NCBI RefSeq assembly: GCF_000615445.1
Contig: NZ_BALY01000016.1
Span: 1-42,148, forward strand
Direction of reading: 5' to 3'
DNA length: 42,148 nt
Origin: Lactobacillus hamsteri DSM 5661 = JCM 6256
GTDB lineage: Bacteria; Bacillota; Bacilli; Lactobacillales; Lactobacillaceae
Shown: positions 35,723-42,148 of the stretch, piece after piece
How the letters are laid out: each line of letters begins with the position of its first letter
Position numbering within the stretch: position 1 is the stretch's first letter
Position numbers and translations under genes: made by a program
The notes under the pieces: model-generated
Database searches by the model: none
What the model was told of the DNA's origin: nothing
Seen by the model: only the letters and a program-made list of their open reading frames with translations

Positions 35723-37033
35723 TTATAAATTAGTAATCAAGAAGAATCCGATAAAGATAAAGAATAGAATATACATCATTACAGAAACTTCTTTATAACG
35801 TTTAGTTGCAATCATCGTAATTGGGTAAGCGATCATACCTAAAGCAAGCCCATCAGAAATGCTGTAAGTAAGAGGCATACCAACAACAATTAAGAAAGCA
35901 GGGAAGGCAATTTCAAATTTTTCCCAATCGATCTTCTTCAAATTAGATGCCATAAGCACGCCAACAATAATCAAAGCAGGAGCTGTAACTGTTGTTGGAA
36001 TAACCGCTAAAAGTGGGCTGAAGATCATTGAAATCAAGAAGAAAATACCAATAAAAATTGCAGTTAAACCTGTTCGACCGCCCATAGCGATACCGGCACT
36101 TGATTCAACTGAAGTTCCAAGAGGAGCTGTACCGCAAATTGCACCTTCGATCATAGCTGTTGAATCTGCAGCAAAGGCACGACCGATGCGTGGGATTTTG
36201 CCATCTTTATCTACTAAACCAGCTTGTTCAGTCATTCCGATTAAAGTACCTGCTGTATCAAAGAAGGTAACAAGCAAAAAGGTCAAAACAACAATAAACA
36301 ATTGTGGCGTATTAATGTCACTTAAATGGAAAATTGCTTGACCAAAAGTTGGCGCCATTGAAGGCGGGGTAGAAATGAATGAATGTGGCAATGGAATTTG
36401 ACCAATACAAATTCCGAATATTGCAGTAACGATCATTCCGATAAAGATTGAGCCTGGAACGTTCATTGCCATCAAAATAACAGTAAGAACTAAACCGAAT
36501 AATGTAATCCAGACAGCTGGAGAAGAAAACTTTCCAAGCGTTACAAGTGAGGAACTACTATCAACGATTAATTTTCCGTTTTGCAAGCCGATAAAGGCAA
36601 TAAACAATCCAATACCAGCTGAGATAGCATATTTTAAATCTTGTGGAATAGCGTCAACAACTAACTCACGCAAATGAAGAGCTGTAATTAATACAAATAA
36701 AATTGAAGCAACTAAAACAGCTGCTAAGGCTGTTTGCCAATTAATATGCATGTTGCCACAAACGTTGTAAGCAAAGAAGGCGGCACTTCCCAAAGTTGGC
36801 GCCAAAGCTATTGGATAGTTGGCAACCAAACCCATAATAAAACATCCGATTGCTGTAGCAACGGCTGTAACGGTAAAAGCTGCGCCAGCTGGAATTCCTG
36901 CTGCATGCAAAATATTGGGGTTAACGAATAAGATGTAGGAGAGACTGACAAATGTGGTTAATGCAGCGATTAGTTCGCGTTTGACAGTGGTATGAGCATC
37001 TTGCAAATGAAAGACTTTATTTAACAACTCCAT
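35723..37033 (-). CDS. pbuG: Guanine/hypoxanthine permease, AzgA/PbuG family (paralogue 1)
   Basis: A 436-residue transporter with about twelve helices. The family signature is ELIAALTTFVSLSYILFVNP (about residues 18-37), with ANYPIALAPTLGSAAFFAY, FFDTAGTLIGMTEQAGLVDKDGKIPR and GTSVESSAGIAMGGRTGLTA. It takes up purine bases with protons. The ATG of MELLNKVFHL has GGAGG upstream. Its leader carries a purine riboswitch of guanine type ending in a terminator, so expression should fall when guanine or hypoxanthine is plentiful. Two paralogues lie further to the right. Confidence 0.93.
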   Translation of the reverse strand: MELLNKVFHLQDAHTTVKRELIAALTTFVSLSYILFVNPNILHAAGIPAGAAFTVTAVATAIGCFIMGLVANYPIALAPTLGSAAFFAYNVCGNMHINWQTALAAVLVASILFVLITALHLRELVVDAIPQDLKYAISAGIGLFIAFIGLQNGKLIVDSSSSLVTLGKFSSPAVWITLFGLVLTVILMAMNVPGSIFIGMIVTAIFGICIGQIPLPHSFISTPPSMAPTFGQAIFHLSDINTPQLFIVVLTFLLVTFFDTAGTLIGMTEQAGLVDKDGKIPRIGRAFAADSTAMIEGAICGTAPLGTSVESSAGIAMGGRTGLTAIFIGIFFLISMIFSPLLAVIPTTVTAPALIIVGVLMASNLKKIDWEKFEIAFPAFLIVVGMPLTYSISDGLALGMIAYPITMIATKRYKEVSVMMYILFFIFIGFFLITNL

Positions 37034-37060
37034 TGATTCCTCCGTGTAGAAATAATATAT

Positions 37061-37197
37061 CGAAAAATAAAAAGACAACTTCTACCATAACCATGTACGG
37101 TAAAAGCTGCCTTAAAATTTATGACCTCAATTACCTATAGTCCTGATTTTCCGGATCAGGGTAGAAACTGTCGACCTTATTTCGACGATATATAGAT
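37061..37197 (-). promoter_or_regulatory. Guanine-type purine riboswitch with terminator
   Basis: On the minus strand the aptamer spans 37133-37197. P1 is ATCTATA with TATAGGT. P2 is GTCGA with TCGAC. J2/3 reads TTTCTACC, the hallmark of purine aptamers. P3 is CCTGAT with ATCAGG around CCGGAAA, followed by GGACTAT. The specificity base before the P1 3' strand is C, predicting guanine/hypoxanthine rather than adenine. The expression platform is a 13-bp hairpin (37074-37086 with 37099-37111) followed by a T-rich run, 28 bases upstream of the ATG. Ligand binding should favour this terminator. Confidence 0.93.
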
Positions 37198-37211
37198 ATT
37201 ACTTTAGTCGT

Positions 37212-37240
37212 ATTCTAGCAGAGTTTTAATTCTTATGCAA
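37212..37240 (-). promoter_or_regulatory. Promoter of pbuG paralogue 1
   Basis: On the minus strand TTGCAT (37235-37240) and TAGAAT (37212-37217) are 17 bases apart, with TGC before the -10. Transcription would begin just before the riboswitch aptamer. Confidence 0.68.
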
Positions 37241-37269
37241 TGTGAGAAAATATAAAGTAATTCATATCA

Positions 37270-37287
37270 ATATTTCCTAGGAAATAT
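37270..37287. promoter_or_regulatory. Perfect 18-bp palindrome between divergent promoters
   Basis: ATATTTCCTAGGAAATAT is fully self-complementary. It lies 30 bases upstream of the pbuG -35 and 13 bases upstream of the MerR gene -35. It is a candidate operator. There is no loop, so it is not a terminator. Confidence 0.5.
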
Positions 37288-37299
37288 AACAAATAACTC

Positions 37300-37330
37300 T
37301 TGACCTTAACGTATCGTAAACGTGTATTTT
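37300..37330 (+). promoter_or_regulatory. MerR-type promoter with 19-bp spacer
   Basis: TTGACC (37300-37305) and TATTTT (37325-37330) are 19 bases apart, the overlong spacing typical of MerR-controlled promoters. Inside the spacer TTAACG and CGTAAA form an imperfect inverted pair around TAT. The MerR-family gene directly downstream is the probable regulator. Confidence 0.65.
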
Positions 37331-37354
37331 AAATTATAGAAAGAGGTGAAAGTA

Positions 37355-38098
37355 ATGTCAGATGAAAGTAAAAAATATAGTGTTAGTGAAATTGCAAAAT
37401 TAGCACAAGTATCTCCCCGAACGGTTCGCTTTTATGATGAAAAGAATTTGGTTTCTCCTGCCAAAATTGAAGAAAATGGCTATCGAATTTATACGGACAA
37501 AGAACTTGAACAGTTAAAGCTAATTTCATATTTAAAAGAATTAGGATTTACTTTAAAAGATATCAAGAAATTATTACATGATAAAAATAGTTCCCAATCT
37601 TTTAGATTATTAATTGAACGGCAACAACAGATTAATGAAGAAAAAATAGCAGTGTTAAAAGATAAACAGAAACTGTTGAAAGATTTTAAAAAGATCTTAC
37701 GACCTAGAAATATAAAAAATGATAATGTAGCTGACATTACGAGACTTATGAAAAATGAAGCAAAATTAACTCGCTATAGAAGAAAAATGTGGATTTATGC
37801 TGTAATCCTATTTTTAGTCGAAATATCAGGAATATATGGTACAGTTATTGCAGGTAAAGAAGCTAAGCCAATGTTGGCAGTAGCTATTTTTACAATAATG
37901 GTAATCTTAATCGCAATTTTTGGAACTTTGTTAACATTAAAGTACTACCAAAATGTTGCATATATTTGTCCGAATTGCGGAAATGAATTCATTCCAAAAC
38001 TTAGAAAATTTTTCTGGGCTGCGCATACACCTAAATTTAGAAAATTGCGTTGTCCTAAGTGTAATGAAAAATCATATTGCTTAGAAGTAGCACGATGA
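37355..38098 (+). CDS. Membrane-anchored MerR-family regulator with C-terminal zinc ribbon
   Basis: A 247-residue protein. Residues 7-75 are a MerR winged helix (YSVSEIAKLAQVSPRTVRFYDEKNLVSP), then a coiled-coil helix rich in Lys and Glu (about 80-125), two membrane segments (about 145-165 and 172-196), and a C-terminal zinc ribbon with Cys205/Cys208 (CPNC) and Cys233/Cys236 (CPKC). The DNA-binding and zinc domains should face the cytosol at opposite ends of a helical hairpin. MerR proteins bind overlong-spacer promoters and untwist them; its own promoter has a 19-bp spacer, so it is probably autoregulated. The ATG has AGAGGTG upstream. Its signal and targets are unknown. Confidence 0.9.
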   Translation: MSDESKKYSVSEIAKLAQVSPRTVRFYDEKNLVSPAKIEENGYRIYTDKELEQLKLISYLKELGFTLKDIKKLLHDKNSSQSFRLLIERQQQINEEKIAVLKDKQKLLKDFKKILRPRNIKNDNVADITRLMKNEAKLTRYRRKMWIYAVILFLVEISGIYGTVIAGKEAKPMLAVAIFTIMVILIAIFGTLLTLKYYQNVAYICPNCGNEFIPKLRKFFWAAHTPKFRKLRCPKCNEKSYCLEVAR

Positions 38099-38100
38099 AC

Positions 38101-38133
38101 AAAAACAGAGTTCAAATTTTTGAACTCTGTTTT
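38101..38133. terminator. Bidirectional terminator after the MerR-type gene
   Basis: AAAACAGAGTTCA and TGAACTCTGTTTT form a 13-bp stem around a short A/T loop, with T runs on both strands. It serves the MerR gene and the convergent pbuG paralogue 2. Confidence 0.9.
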
Positions 38134-38151
38134 CTTTGATTAAGGAGATTT

Positions 38152-39462
38152 TCATTTTATGTTTAAGACAGCAAAGTAAATAATAAAGACTATGAATAGG
38201 ATCCACATCATTGGGGTAATTTGCTTGAATTTTTTAGCGGCAATCATTGAAATTGGATAAGCAATTATCCCCCAAGCTAGACCATCAGAGATTGAATACG
38301 TAAGCGGCATTCCTACTACAATTAAGAATGCGGGAATAGCAATTTCCAAATCTGTCCAATGAACATGAGCTAAATTTTCTGCCATTAAAACACCGACAAT
38401 GATTAAGGCAGGTGCGGTAACTTGCGTTGTAAAGACGCTTAAAATTGGACTAAAGATTGTACTGATTAAGAAGAAAATTCCTACCCAAACAGCTGTTAAA
38501 CCAGTTCGACCACCGACGGCGATACCTGAACTTGATTCAACAAAGGCGCCAACAGGCGAGGTTCCCAAAACGGAACCGACAAGCATTCCGGATGAGTCAG
38601 CCGCTAAAGCTTGACCAGCACGAGGCATTTTATTGTCTTTCATCAGGCCTGCTTGTTGAACCAAGCCAATTAAAGTTCCTGTAGTATCGAAGAATGTTAC
38701 GAGCAAAAAGGTAAAAACAACTACCCACATCTGCATAGTATTAATATCGCCAATATGGAAAATTGCCTGACCAAAGGTTGGCGTAATACTTGGAACGGCC
38801 GAGATTACTCCTTTTGGCATAGGAATTTGACCGATTACGATACCAAAGATGGCTGCTAAAATCATTCCAATGAAAATAGCTCCCGGAACTTTGGCTATCA
38901 TAAGAAAAACAGTTACAAGCAAACCGAAAATTGTAATCCAAACAGCAGGATTATTTAAACTACCAATTGTAACTAATGTTGAGTCGCTGTTTTGGATTAA
39001 CTTACCACCTTGTAAGCCAATAAAGGCAATAAATAAACCAATTCCAGCTGAAATCGCATATTTAATATCTGCGGGAATTGCGTCGATAATCATTTCACGG
39101 ATTTTGAATACTGTTAACAGAATAAATAAAATAGAAGCAACTAAGACAGCAGCCAAGGCTGTTTGCCATTTAACATGCATGCCCAGACAAACTGTATAAG
39201 TAAAGAATGCATTTAAACCAAGGGTTGGAGCAGAAGCAATAGGATAGTTTGCAATTAAGCCCATTACGATACAAGTAAAAGCTGAGGATAAGGCCGTTAC
39301 AGTAAATAATGCGCCTTTATCCATTCCACTTCCACCTAACACATTTGGGTTAACGAATAAAATGTAAGACATACTTACGAAAGTAGTTAAACCCGCTAGT
39401 AATTCTGTTTTGAATGAGGTATTGTTCTCATTTAAGTGAAAAAATTTACTAATAGAATTCAT
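38152..39462 (-). CDS. Purine permease, AzgA/PbuG family (paralogue 2)
   Basis: A 436-residue, twelve-helix transporter closely like paralogue 1: ELLAGLTTFVSMSYILFVNPNVLGG, ANYPIASAPTLGLNAFFTY, FFDTTGTLIGLVQQAGLMKDNKMPR, GTSPVGAFVESSSGIAVGGRTG. The ATG at 39462 has GGAGG ten bases upstream. No riboswitch is present upstream. Instead CGAATAT and CGAACATT motifs resembling PurR boxes flank the TATAAT at 39496-39501. It is probably a hypoxanthine/guanine or adenine carrier; the exact base cannot be told from sequence. It may have a different substrate or regulator from paralogue 1. Confidence 0.93.
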   Translation of the reverse strand: MNSISKFFHLNENNTSFKTELLAGLTTFVSMSYILFVNPNVLGGSGMDKGALFTVTALSSAFTCIVMGLIANYPIASAPTLGLNAFFTYTVCLGMHVKWQTALAAVLVASILFILLTVFKIREMIIDAIPADIKYAISAGIGLFIAFIGLQGGKLIQNSDSTLVTIGSLNNPAVWITIFGLLVTVFLMIAKVPGAIFIGMILAAIFGIVIGQIPMPKGVISAVPSITPTFGQAIFHIGDINTMQMWVVVFTFLLVTFFDTTGTLIGLVQQAGLMKDNKMPRAGQALAADSSGMLVGSVLGTSPVGAFVESSSGIAVGGRTGLTAVWVGIFFLISTIFSPILSVFTTQVTAPALIIVGVLMAENLAHVHWTDLEIAIPAFLIVVGMPLTYSISDGLAWGIIAYPISMIAAKKFKQITPMMWILFIVFIIYFAVLNIK

Positions 39463-39476
39463 ATAGCCCTCCTGGC

Positions 39477-39523
39477 AATGTTCGCAAAATATCCGATTAT
39501 ATTCTATAAACTAAAGATATTCG
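39477..39523 (-). promoter_or_regulatory. Candidate promoter with PurR-box-like motifs (paralogue 2)
   Basis: On the minus strand a perfect TATAAT (39496-39501) lies between CGAATAT (39517-39523), near the -35 position, and CGAACATT (39477-39484), just downstream. CGAACATT is the core of PurR boxes in Gram-positive bacteria. A closer match, TTTTCCGAACAAAAA, lies at 39651-39665. Confidence 0.38.
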
Positions 39524-39667
39524 CAAGATGCAATAGTTAATACCGAATGATCAATTAAAATTATACAGTAATAGTTAACTATTTCAAGATAAAATGGTGA
39601 TTATATTCGTTTTTGTTGAATGAATTCGCCTCCATGGATGAAAAACGTAATTTTTGTTCGGAAAACA

Positions 39668-39702
39668 AAAAAGAACCGAGAATTATCTCAGTTCTTCTTT
39701 GT
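39668..39702 (-). terminator. Terminator after pbuG paralogue 3
   Basis: AAGAACTGAGA pairs with TCTCGGTTCTT (one wobble) around TAAT, followed by five or six T on the minus strand. It lies 20 bases past the stop. Confidence 0.88.
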
Positions 39703-39721
39703 TAATATTTATCTTTTTTAC

Positions 39722-41028
39722 TTAGTAATTCAGTACCCACAAGAAGATTAAGAATACCACGAACAGTACCCACATCATTGGGCTAACTTCTTTACCACGC
39801 TTTGCGGCTACCATACAAATTGGATAAGTGATTAAACCTAAAGCCAAACCATCTGAAATTGAATAAGTAAGAGGCATACCTAATAAAATTAAGAAAGATG
39901 GAACGGCAATTTCAAGCTTATTCCAATGAATATGGGCAGTATTTTGAGCCATCAAGACACCAACGATGATCAAAGCAGGTGCAGTAACTTGAGTTGTAAA
40001 GACTGCCAAAAGTGGCTGAAGATCATTGAAATAAGGAAGAAGATAGCAACAAAGACAGCTGTTAAACCAGTTCGACCACCAACAGCGATTCCCGCACTTG
40101 ATTCAACGAAAGCACCCACAGGTGAAGTTCCCAAAACAGAGCCGACCATCATGGCACTTGAATCGGCAGCCAAAGCTTTACCAACGCGAGGCATCTTATT
40201 ATTTTTCATAAAGCCGGCTTGTTGTGCCAAACCAATTAAAGTACCTGCAGTATCAAAGAATGTAACAAGAAGGAAGGTTAAAACAACGATCCACATTTGC
40301 AAAGTATTAATATCTTTAATATGGAAAACAGCTTGGCCAAAAGTTGGTGCGAGGCTTGGAGCCATTGAAACAACTTTATGAGGAATGGCAATTTGACCTG
40401 TACAGATTCCGAAGATTGCTGATAAAACCATTCCGATGAAAATAGCGCCAGGAACGTTTAAAATCATCAAAATTACAGTTACGAGCAAGCCAAAAATAGT
40501 AATCCAAACAAGAGGATTATGAAGTGATCCTAAACCAACCAAAGTTGATTTATTGTCAACGATCAAGCCACCATCTTGTAAACCTAAAAACGCAATGAAC
40601 AAACCAATACCTGATGAAATTGCGAACTTCAAGTCGGAAGGAATTGCATCAATAATTTTTTCACGTAATTTAAACAAAGTAATCAAGATAAAAATAATTG
40701 AGGCAACAAAAACGCTGGCTAAGGCTGTTTGCCACTTAACATGCATGCCGACACAAACTGTGTAAGCAAAGAATGCATTGATTCCCAAAGCAGGAGCTTC
40801 ACCAATTGGGTAATTAGCAACAATCCCCATAATCGCTGTTCCAAGAGCAGCGGCTAAAGCTGTTGCGGTGAAAACAGCTCCCGTATTCATGCCACTGTCG
40901 CCTAAAACGTTAGGATTAACAAATAAAATGTAAGACATACTAATGAAGGTTGTTAAACCGGCCAAGAACTCGGTTTTTACGCTTGTCTTATATTGATCAA
41001 GCTTAAAGTAAGATTTAATAAAATTCAT
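39722..41028 (-). pseudogene. Purine permease, AzgA/PbuG family (paralogue 3), interrupted by a one-base frameshift
   Basis: The third tandem copy begins MNFIKSYFKLDQYKTSVKTE at 41028 (ribosome binding site GGAGAG). It reads well to FFLISMIFS near 40018, then shifts frame and runs into unrelated residues, stopping at 39970. The rest, AVFTTQVTAPALIIVGVLMAQN to the end, continues in another frame to 39722. Paralogues 1 and 2 read FSPLLAV and FSPILSV here. This copy has CTTCAGCCACTTTTGG where one more C is expected. If real, the last three helices or so are lost. All other family motifs are intact. A sequencing or assembly error is possible, as for the pyruvate oxidase gene. Confidence 0.88.
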
Positions 41029-41043
41029 TTTTCTCTCCAAAGA

Positions 41044-41081
41044 AATGTTCGTGTTTTGTGTCAATTCAAACAACTATTATA
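41044..41081 (-). promoter_or_regulatory. Candidate promoter with PurR-box-like motif (paralogue 3)
   Basis: On the minus strand a perfect TATAAT (41076-41081) is followed about 25 bases later by ACACGAACATTT, whose core CGAACATT is at 41044-41051. No clear -35 is visible. No riboswitch is present. Confidence 0.38.
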
Positions 41082-41185
41082 CTCTATCATTCTAGTTTTA
41101 TTTTGTAAATACGAATTATAAAAAGAAAATGGCAATCAAACGATTATATATTAATGTAAGCGATTAATTAAATTCTGAAAATATA

Positions 41186-41215
41186 TTGACTTTAAGGTAA
41201 TGAAACCGCTAAAAT
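41186..41215 (+). promoter_or_regulatory. Promoter of the GRP sugar transporter
   Basis: TTGACT (41186-41191) and TAAAAT (41210-41215) are 18 bases apart. The -10 region overlaps the cre-like site described separately. Confidence 0.62.
41201..41214 (+). promoter_or_regulatory. cre-like site over the -10 of the GRP sugar transporter
   Basis: TGAAACCGCTAAAA matches 13 of 14 positions of TGWAANCGNTNWCA. It covers the spacer and -10, so CcpA binding would repress. A weaker copy, TGTAAGCGATTAAT (12 of 14), lies at 41155-41168. Confidence 0.55.
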
Positions 41216-41266
41216 AGTTTCATTCACTTACTTTTTGATACAAAGAATTTAGGGAGAAAACTGAAT

Positions 41267-42130
41267 ATGAATATTGTTTATATGTTTATTCCGGCAGTTG
41301 CTTGGGGAATTTTGCCCCTTGCGGTTGCTAAGGTAAATGGCAAACCTATTAACCAAATTTTGGGAACAACGGTAGGGACGTTGATTGTTGGTATTATTGC
41401 TTTGCCATTTATTAAAATGAATATTGATGCAAAGACATTCTGGCTTGCTGCTCTTGCCGGTGCTTTCTGGGTTGTTGGACAACTTGGTCAATATACGGGT
41501 TATGCAAAAATTGGTGTTTCTGAAACCATGCCAATTTCTACAGGTTTGCAATTAATCGGAACATCATTAGTTGGTGTAGTGATTTTTGGGGAATGGGCTT
41601 CTACTAACGCAAAGATTTGGGGCTTTATTGGAATTGCATTGTTAATTATCGGAGCAATTCTTACTTCTATTTCTGATAAGGGAACAAGCGAAGGCAATGA
41701 GAAGAACCAAGTAGGAACAATTATTATGTTAGTTTGCACCACACTTGGTTTCATCATTTATAACTCAATTCCTAAGGCAATGTCCGCTTCAGGCCTTGCT
41801 ATTTTCTTCCCAGAATCAGTCGGAATGGTTTTAGCTGTCCTTGTTTACTTAGTATTTACTAAGCAACTGGGTGAATTAAAGGCTAAAAGCAGTTGGCAAA
41901 GCTTGATTGCAGGTTTTATTTTTGCGATTGCCGCAATTGGTTATATTCTTTCTGTTAAGGATAATGGTGTTAATACAGCCTTTGTTGTTTCTCAACTTTC
42001 TGTAGTTATTTCTACACTAGGTGGAATGTTATTCTTGCATGAAAAGAAGACCAAAAAAGGTTTCATTTTCACTATTTCTGGCTTAATCATTATTTTAATC
42101 GGTGCAATTTTAACAACGATTATGCATTAA
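41267..42130 (+). CDS. GRP-family sugar transporter (glucose/ribose uptake type)
   Basis: A 287-residue protein with ten membrane helices, typical of the drug/metabolite-like glucose/ribose porter family (GlcU, RbsU). Family marks are FIPAVAWGILPLAVAKVNGKPINQ (about residues 4-27), ALAGAFWVVGQLGQY (about 64-78), PISTGLQLIGTSLVGVVIFGEW (about 90-111) and the short cytosolic loop SDKGTSEGNEKNQ at mid-length. These carriers take up sugar with protons. The ATG has TTTAGGGAG about ten bases upstream. A cre-like site in its promoter suggests carbon-catabolite repression by CcpA. It ends 18 bases before the window edge. Glucose versus ribose cannot be decided. Confidence 0.87.
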   Translation: MNIVYMFIPAVAWGILPLAVAKVNGKPINQILGTTVGTLIVGIIALPFIKMNIDAKTFWLAALAGAFWVVGQLGQYTGYAKIGVSETMPISTGLQLIGTSLVGVVIFGEWASTNAKIWGFIGIALLIIGAILTSISDKGTSEGNEKNQVGTIIMLVCTTLGFIIYNSIPKAMSASGLAIFFPESVGMVLAVLVYLVFTKQLGELKAKSSWQSLIAGFIFAIAAIGYILSVKDNGVNTAFVVSQLSVVISTLGGMLFLHEKKTKKGFIFTISGLIIILIGAILTTIMH

Positions 42131-42148
42131 TTTATTTCAAAAATAAAA

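Noticed and set aside
39463-39721. Purine riboswitch upstream of permease paralogues 2 and 3
   Set aside because: The TTTCTACC core and P1-P3 stems seen upstream of paralogue 1 are absent in both gaps.
1-42148. CRISPR arrays, insertion sequences, prophage, tRNA or rRNA genes
   Set aside because: No regularly spaced repeats, transposase or integrase genes, long inverted repeats, tRNA cloverleafs or rRNA sequence were seen.

Overview
This 42-kb window spans the chromosomal replication origin of a low-GC Firmicute, most likely a Lactobacillus of the acidophilus/gasseri/johnsonii group. The evidence is the gene order around oriC, the Lactobacillus-like DnaA, YidC and RnpA proteins, frequent TTG starts, AGGAGG-type ribosome binding sites, and accessory genes for pyruvate oxidase, malolactic enzyme and ornithine decarboxylase. 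The species assignment is an inference from protein resemblance only.

Region 1 (1-11200, minus strand) is the classic origin block. Reading away from oriC it runs dnaA, dnaN, yaaA, recF, gyrB, gyrA, rpsF, ssb, rpsR and the start of gdpP. The origin is bipartite. About eight DnaA boxes lie between rpmH and dnaA. A second cluster lies between dnaA and dnaN, followed by a DnaA-trio (four TAG repeats) and an AT-rich unwinding stretch. Region 2 (11199-16105, plus strand) is rpmH, rnpA, yidC, mnmE and mnmG. jag/khpB, often found between yidC and mnmE, is not there.

Region 3 (16106-25880) is central and organic-acid metabolism. It holds pyruvate oxidase broken by a one-base frameshift inside its thiamine-diphosphate motif, with two cre-like sites at its promoter, then 6-phosphogluconate dehydrogenase, a small membrane protein of unknown role, and a ClC chloride/proton antiporter. 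A malolactic cluster follows: an AEC-type malate permease, a LysR regulator and the malolactic enzyme. Region 4 (25894-32530) holds an MFS carrier, then an ornithine/lysine-type decarboxylase in an operon with an aluminium-resistance-family PLP enzyme, divergent from an APC amino acid permease. Decarboxylation and malolactic fermentation both consume protons, so regions 3 and 4 look like an acid-tolerance neighbourhood.

Region 5 (32534-35643, minus strand) is a compact copper operon: a CopY-type repressor with two cop boxes, two small cupredoxin-fold proteins (one membrane-anchored), and a Cu(I) P-type ATPase without an N-terminal metal-binding domain. Region 6 (35668-41100) holds three tandem AzgA/PbuG-type purine permeases. 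The first is under a guanine-type riboswitch. The other two have no riboswitch but have PurR-box-like motifs, and the last is frameshifted. A membrane-anchored MerR regulator with a zinc ribbon sits between the first and second. The window ends with a GRP-family sugar transporter that has a cre-like site in its promoter.

The most notable points are the two-cupredoxin copper operon, the membrane-bound MerR regulator with its 19-bp-spacer promoter, the structured rpsF leader, the different regulation of the three permease paralogues, the asparagine in gyrase B at a quinolone-resistance position, and two one-base frameshifts in otherwise intact genes. I found no CRISPR array, insertion sequence, prophage, rRNA or tRNA gene.
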